IMG/VR virus record: IMGVR_UViG_3300047319_001004
Span: 1-26,846 of that record
Length of the DNA stretch: 26,846 nucleotides
Reading direction: 5' to 3' (one strand)
DNA from: a virus
Shown here: piece after piece, positions 22,746 to 26,846 of the stretch
Layout: every line of letters starts with the position of its first letter
How positions within the stretch are numbered: the stretch's first letter is position 1
Notes under the pieces: model-generated
The model's input: the letters and a program-made list of their open reading frames with translations, nothing else
Told to the model about the DNA's origin: nothing
Databases searched by the model: none
Translations under genes and position numbers: made by a program

Positions 22746-22775
22746 AGTATACGCAAGCGCACGGCTAGGTGTCTA
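22746..22775 (-). promoter_or_regulatory. Candidate sigma70-like promoter for the zinc-ribbon gene
   Basis: On the minus strand TAGACA (22770-22775) and TATACT (22746-22751) each match the consensus at five of six bases, 18 bp apart. The start codon is 22 bp downstream of the -10 element. Confidence 0.55.
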
Positions 22776-22863
22776 CATGCGTTTGCTGTTTGTTTGCTGT
22801 TGACATCGGTTTCGCAGCCCGTACCAGGCGGTAGGGGCTTTCGTCTGTGCGTCGTGCAGGGTG

Positions 22864-22895
22864 GCGGGGTTTTGACACCTTCCCCAAAGCCCCGC
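22864..22895 (+). other. Stable hairpin in the leader of the tail chaperone gene
   Basis: GCGGGGTTTTG (22864-22874) pairs with CAAAGCCCCGC (22885-22895) over 11 bp with one G-U, leaving a 10-nt loop. No U-tract follows, so it is not a terminator. It ends 28 bases before the chaperone start codon and might control translation or act as a processing site. Confidence 0.6.
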
Positions 22896-22923
22896 ACGCC
22901 GCAATCTCAAAAAGGTGTGATTC

Positions 22924-23355
22924 ATGGCAACGAAGAGTATCGTGAAGAGCCCCATGTCCCTCGACCAACTGCAAGCAAGGCTAGCGGAGAAACTGACCGG
23001 AACACCTCTCGACATCCCCGACTGGGGCACGGTTGAAGTGACAATGCTAAAGGCGATTGAGATTCAGGAAATCAACCGGGCGACACGCGGCACCAACGGT
23101 GAGGTCACGGACGCATGGCTATGGAACAGCATGTCGGCGGCGAAGGGACTCGTGGCACCAGCGTTGACGCCGGAGCAGATGTCGCAGTACCCACCGGAGT
23201 TCGTGATGCCCATCGCCAATAAGGTCTGGGATCTGACGAACGCCTACCTCGTCGAGCAGAACAAGGCAAGCGAGGAACCAGTCTCCCCTTTTCCTCGGCG
23301 GAGCATATCGTCTATTTCCTCGCCGATAGACTCCGCAAACTCCCCAGGGAAGTAG
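22924..23355 (+). CDS. Tail assembly chaperone, short form (gpG-like)
   Basis: This 143-residue protein sits between the tail tube and tape measure genes, the universal place of the lambda G/T-type chaperones that coat the tape measure during tail assembly. The body is helical (SLDQLQARLAEKLTG, KAIEIQEINRATRG, NKVWDLTNAYLVEQNKASEE). The last 22 or so residues (after the slip site) are serine/proline-rich and look like out-of-frame readthrough. A canonical -1 slippery site CCCTTTT lies at 23286-23292, and a second, clearly coding frame continues to 23618. ATG 22924 has AAAAAGGTG upstream, a moderate ribosome-binding site. Confidence 0.85.
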   Translation: MATKSIVKSPMSLDQLQARLAEKLTGTPLDIPDWGTVEVTMLKAIEIQEINRATRGTNGEVTDAWLWNSMSAAKGLVAPALTPEQMSQYPPEFVMPIANKVWDLTNAYLVEQNKASEEPVSPFPRRSISSISSPIDSANSPGK

Positions 23356-23618
23356 CCGACCTGTCCCAAGAGGAAATAGACCGACTGAGGGATTACTTCC
23401 TTCTCTACGGCGGGTTTGATGCAGACGGAAAGCCCGTTGGCATTCTTCAGCGCCCGCAGCCGTTCAAGCCGTCTGGTGTACCCGAGGGCTGGCATCCTCA
23501 CCAACTGCGTGACAAGCCGCCCGAAGCCGACCCGGAGCGTGACGCGGAGTTCTCGCAACTCTCGCCCCATCGTGTGATCGCCCTGCGCACGAATCCCGAT
23601 ACTGAGCAATCATCGTAG
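22924..23618 (+). CDS. Tail assembly chaperone, -1 frameshift fusion (gpGT-like)
   Basis: At C CCT TTT (23286-23292) a -1 slip moves ribosomes into a frame that opens at 23292 and ends at TAG 23616-23618. It adds about 108 residues to the first 123, for about 231 in total. The extension reads as genuine protein (AEHIVYFLADRLRKLPREVADLS, EEIDRLRDYFLLYGG, GVPEGWHPHQL) and has no start codon or ribosome-binding site of its own. A two-part hairpin begins five bases after the slip site: GCGGAG (23298-23303) with CTCCGC (23331-23336), and TATCG (23306-23310) with CGATA (23324-23328). This matches the conserved G/GT strategy in tailed phages, where the ratio of the two forms matters for tail assembly. 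Confidence 0.88.
23286..23336 (+). promoter_or_regulatory. Programmed -1 ribosomal frameshift signal
   Basis: Slippery heptamer CCCTTTT, aligned as X XXY YYZ in the incoming frame (TC[C CCT TTT]), a 5-nt spacer, then an 11-bp two-part stem ending at 23336. Both tRNAs can re-pair after slipping (CCT to CCC, TTT to TTT). Confidence 0.85.
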
Positions 23619-23627
23619 GAGACTCCC

Positions 23628-26600
23628 TTGCCAGACAGCACGGTTTCTACCCGCATAACCGTGCTCGGTGGCGCGGAGGCGATTGCGCAGTTACAGGCGT
23701 ATCGCGCGGAGATTGCTGGTATCGGTGCGGCAGGATCAGCGGCCGGAGCAACGCGCCTCAATGTTGACACGACGGCGGTCAAGGCGGCGCAGACCGAGGT
23801 AGCGGGACTCAACGCTGGCTTGAAAGTGGTGGAAGGAAACGCGAAGGGCGCAACGCTCGCGCTCATGGGTATGAGTGCGGGCACGGTTGGCATCGTTGCG
23901 GTCGGCGCGGCCCTCGGTGTCGCGGTGCATTCCGCCGAGCAGTTTCAGCAATCAATGGCAAACCTGCAAGCGGTTCTGCACGCGAACGCCACGGACTTCG
24001 CCGCCCTCGGTGCGGGTATCCAGGCATCGGCACGCGCATCCGTTTTCAGTGTGACGGAGATCGCGGACGCAGACCGCATCCTGGCAAAGAGCGGTGCGGA
24101 CACGAATGCGATCCTCCGTGAGCAAGCCGACGTGCTCAATCTCGCCTCTGCCGCGAACACCAATGCGACGGATGCCGCCGCAGGCATGGTGACGGCGCAG
24201 AAGTCGTTCGGTCTTGCGGCGAAAGACTCAACGGTGATTGCCAACGATCTCGCGCAAGCCGTCGATTCGTCGGTGGGCAGTTTTGCCGATATGACCGACG
24301 CATTGAAGCAGGTTGGGCCGGTAGCACAGCAGGCGGGACTTGACCTGCAAACCACGACCAATGCCATCGCCGCTTTGGAGAATGCCGGACTGTCCGGTGA
24401 CACGGGCGCGGGGCTGAAAATCTTTCTACAACGACTCGAATCACCCACAGGTGCGGCACAGAAGGCGATCCACGACCTCGGATTAGAGGTCTACGATGCC
24501 AATGGCAAGATGAAAGACCTCGCGGACATCGCGGACCAGTTGCGCCTGAAAACACAGGGACTCAGTGACGAGGCGAAGAACGCCGATTTGACGCAAATCT
24601 TCGGTGCGCGTGGTGTGCGTGTCGCAGATATTTTCGCGAATCAGGGCTCGGACGGGTTGCAAGCCGTCATTGACCACGAACGCGAACTTGGCACGGCGGC
24701 AGACATCGCGCAAACGAAACTGGAAACGCTCTCCGGGCAGATGAAGCAACTCAAATCGTCTGCCGATACGGTGGCTGCGAACTTCGGTGGGGTGCTGGTG
24801 CCCGCGTTGTCAGCGGCAGGTTCAGAGGCGACTGACCTCCTCAACTCCATCGCGAAACTGACGGGTAGCTTGTCCAATCTCGGCGGCGCAAGCAAATACG
24901 GGCAGCAGATTTCCACTGCAATCAGCGGAGCGACGACCGCGCCACCGGGCGAGCAGCCGTTCACGCAGGACGAACAGCGCATCAACCTCATGAAGGAGAA
25001 GAAGAATCTCCTGGAAGAGATTGCGAAGTTGCAGCCCGGTGTGGACGCGGCGAAAGGCGACATCCTCGGCAATTTCCTTGGTAATGATGGCGGCAAGGCA
25101 CAACTCGATCAGGCAAACGAAGGTTTGCGACAGGTCAACGCGCAGTTGGATAATCTCGATCCCGCGAAGGTCGCGGCGGCGGGTATTCAGAAACTCTCGC
25201 AGGAGGAAGCGAATCTCGCTGACCAGTTCTCGCGCGGCAAAGTCACGATGGAAGCCGCGATGGCGCAAGCGCAAGCGTGGGGGCAGACCGCGATTCGCAT
25301 GGGCGCGGACACCGTCACCGTCACGAACAGCCTCAAGGACTACGAGGTTGCGCTGAAGAACATTGCCAATGCGCAGTACGAACAGCGATACGCTGAGTTG
25401 CAGACACTTGAGGAGGAGCGCCAGCGGGCAATCAAGCTCGCCAATGAGGGCGCGCCGAACGACCTCATCACGACTGCCGTGTTCGGTAAGGGCAACGGCG
25501 TCGATCCGGCGATACTCGTCGCCGCTGAGGCGCAACTGAAGCAGTGGGAAGATGACTACGCCAAGGCGGCAGCGGAGCAGGCTGCGGCACGGAAGCAAGC
25601 GGACGCGGAGCAGGCTGCGGCACAGAAGCAACTCATTGCCGATGCCGATGCTCAGGCGAAGCAACTGGAGGCTGATCGGGCCGCTGCCCTGAAACAGCAG
25701 ATGGCGGACATCGTGAGCGCCGCGACGAACGCGCAAACCGCCCTCAGTTCCGTCAACCTTGGGGCAGGGGGATTGGACAGCCTCACCGGCTCCGCGTCGG
25801 GCCTCGATGAGGTGCGCGCCAAACTGACGGCCCTGGGGCAGAACAGCCCGCACCTTGACGCGCTCTCGGCACTGGCCGATCAGTTCAAGACGATCAGTGA
25901 CGCCGAGGACAAAGCATCTGAGGCAACGCGCGCCTTCAATCTGACGCTGACCGAGACGAATAAAAGCATCCAGGCGCTCGGCAGTCTCAAGGGTGAGTAC
26001 ATTTCCGCCCTCGATGCAGCGGAAAAGCGGCAGGCACAAGGCACGGCATCACAGTCCGACCTTGACATCATCAAGGCGCGCTCCTCGGTGCTCGGTACGA
26101 TCCAGAGTCAGACGACCCAACTGCAACAGCGCAGTAATGTCGATATTTTGGGCAAGTTGCAGAATCTCCCTGATTACGTCAAAGCCGATGACACACTGCG
26201 GGACATGATTAATCAGGTACCGGGCGGGGCGAAGCAACTGCAACTCGATGTGCAGACGAATATCAAAGAGGCGGCGGCTGAGTTGCAGGCCGTGGTGGAC
26301 GCGCACCATGAGACGAACCTAAAAGTCACGGTGAGTTACGTACTGCCGGACGGCACACCGATTGATAATCCGGGTGGTGTGGATACGCCGGGTGGGTCGG
26401 GTTCGAGTGCGAGCAGTGGCTATGCGCGGCCGACGATAATCCGCTCCACGGGCGGCGGACCCTATGGGAACGATACCCTCACGCAGGGTGGCGGCGGTGG
26501 CCCCGTCGCGGGTGCGGGCTTCAATCAGTTTCGCCCGCTCTCACAATCGCAGTACGGGCAGATCGTCACGTCCGGGCCGCTTGCGGGCAACCCACAGGCA

Positions 26601-26846
26601 TATGCCGCGATGATTGCGGCCGCGCAGCAGTACGGAGTTGATCCCCGCGCATTGCTCGCGTTCATGAAAAATGAGAACGTCGGCGCGGGTCTGCAATCAA
26701 TCAATAACTTCAGCGGCATCAAGTACGAGGGCCAAGCGGGTGCATACAAGAGCAACCAATATCCGCCCGCTGCTGAAGGGCCGACACCGTACGCAGGATT
26801 CAACAGCATCCGGGACTACTTCAATACCTACGCTGCCAACCTCTCC
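23628..26846 (+). CDS. Tail tape measure protein with C-terminal peptidoglycan-hydrolase-like domain, 3' end outside window
   Basis: The frame is open for 1073 codons from TTG 23628 (AGGAGA at 23617-23622 upstream) to the window edge. It sets tail length and later helps DNA cross the envelope. A hydrophobic segment lies at about residues 73-100. A TP901-type tape-measure core follows at about 125-330 (SVTEIADADRILAKSGADTN, ALENAGLSGDTGAGLKIFLQRL, IFGARGVRVADIF). Long helices fill about 420-860, including an 11-residue duplication (AEQAAARKQAD/AEQAAAQKQLI). A glycine/serine linker (about 905-965) leads to a domain at about 985-1073 (MIAAAQQYGVDPRALLAFMKNEN, NNFSGIKYEGQAGAY) of glucosaminidase/lysozyme-like type, as in tape measures that open peptidoglycan. 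Its glutamate in KNEN is a candidate catalytic residue. Confidence 0.9.
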   Translation, partial: MPDSTVSTRITVLGGAEAIAQLQAYRAEIAGIGAAGSAAGATRLNVDTTAVKAAQTEVAGLNAGLKVVEGNAKGATLALMGMSAGTVGIVAVGAALGVAVHSAEQFQQSMANLQAVLHANATDFAALGAGIQASARASVFSVTEIADADRILAKSGADTNAILREQADVLNLASAANTNATDAAAGMVTAQKSFGLAAKDSTVIANDLAQAVDSSVGSFADMTDALKQVGPVAQQAGLDLQTTTNAIAALENAGLSGDTGAGLKIFLQRLESPTGAAQKAIHDLGLEVYDANGKMKDLADIADQLRLKTQGLSDEAKNADLTQIFGARGVRVADIFANQGSDGLQAVIDHERELGTAADIAQTKLETLSGQMKQLKSSADTVAANFGGVLVPALSAAGSEATDLLNSIAKLTGSLSNLGGASKYGQQISTAISGATTAPPGEQPFTQDEQRINLMKEKKNLLEEIAKLQPGVDAAKGDILGNFLGNDGGKAQLDQANEGLRQVNAQLDNLDPAKVAAAGIQKLSQEEANLADQFSRGKVTMEAAMAQAQAWGQTAIRMGADTVTVTNSLKDYEVALKNIANAQYEQRYAELQTLEEERQRAIKLANEGAPNDLITTAVFGKGNGVDPAILVAAEAQLKQWEDDYAKAAAEQAAARKQADAEQAAAQKQLIADADAQAKQLEADRAAALKQQMADIVSAATNAQTALSSVNLGAGGLDSLTGSASGLDEVRAKLTALGQNSPHLDALSALADQFKTISDAEDKASEATRAFNLTLTETNKSIQALGSLKGEYISALDAAEKRQAQGTASQSDLDIIKARSSVLGTIQSQTTQLQQRSNVDILGKLQNLPDYVKADDTLRDMINQVPGGAKQLQLDVQTNIKEAAAELQAVVDAHHETNLKVTVSYVLPDGTPIDNPGGVDTPGGSGSSASSGYARPTIIRSTGGGPYGNDTLTQGGGGGPVAGAGFNQFRPLSQSQYGQIVTSGPLAGNPQAYAAMIAAAQQYGVDPRALLAFMKNENVGAGLQSINNFSGIKYEGQAGAYKSNQYPPAAEGPTPYAGFNSIRDYFNTYAANLS
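25572..25637 (+). repeat. Two 33-bp tandem copies inside the tape measure gene
   Basis: GCGGAGCAGGCTGCGGCAC recurs at 25572 and 25605, 33 bp apart, encoding two 11-residue helical units. Confidence 0.85.

Noticed and set aside
22800-22828. TTGACA at 22800-22805 as a rightward tail promoter
   Set aside because: No acceptable -10 occurs at 16-18 bp; the best is TACCAG. One perfect hexamer alone is weak evidence.
24822-26039. 405-codon minus-strand frame
   Set aside because: It is antisense to the well-supported tape measure gene and shows the Arg/Leu-rich composition of a shadow frame in GC-rich DNA.

Overview
The window is one continuous structural (virion morphogenesis) region of a tailed double-stranded DNA phage or prophage. 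It reads left to right from DNA methylation and packaging through head genes and connectors into the tail. The tube, frameshifted chaperones and long tape measure indicate a siphovirus-like HK97-fold phage with a flexible non-contractile tail. I see no integrase, repressor, replication, tRNA or rRNA genes, no tail-tip genes and no holin/endolysin cassette, so lifestyle cannot be judged. The DNA looks GC-rich. The threonine/proline-rich linker of the secreted protein at 6693 (TPIPPTAT and TPVPPTAT type) is typical of Chloroflexota exported proteins, so a Chloroflexota host is my best guess. It is an inference from a single gene.

Layout: 1-735, end of a DNA methyltransferase plus a remnant of a second methylase-like tail. 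760-3868, small terminase, large terminase and portal. 3883-11447, an unusual island of about 7.5 kb between portal and protease: a helix-hairpin-helix protein, a beta-propeller protein, small beta-rich proteins, a secreted protein apparently split by a frameshift, and a 710-residue LamG protein with two families of tandem repeats. 11463-11879, a leftward accessory gene. 11933-14944, a small membrane protein, prohead protease, an intrinsic terminator and the major capsid protein. 15838-20696, a decoration-like protein, head-tail connectors, tail completion/terminator proteins and small unknown genes. 21794-26846, tail tube, tail assembly chaperones made by -1 frameshifting, and the tape measure, which runs off the window and carries a peptidoglycan-hydrolase-like domain.

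Five genes point left against this rightward flow: three HNH endonucleases (14955-15731, 17379-17945, 20700-21464), a zinc-ribbon protein (22496-22723) and an unknown (11463-11879). Each has its own strong Shine-Dalgarno site and a sigma70-like -10 element, as expected of independently transcribed accessory (moron or homing) genes. Each HNH gene ends within 10 bp of the stop codon of the rightward gene it faces.

The most notable observations are: (1) a textbook -1 frameshift signal in the tail chaperone gene that reveals a second reading frame lacking its own start; (2) two back-to-back perfect inverted repeats inside the methylase gene; (3) the adhesin-like island in a head-gene position; (4) three antisense HNH cassettes of one family with different modular architectures, one with six exact 15-residue repeats and one with a duplicated DNA-binding domain; (5) the terminator just before the capsid gene.
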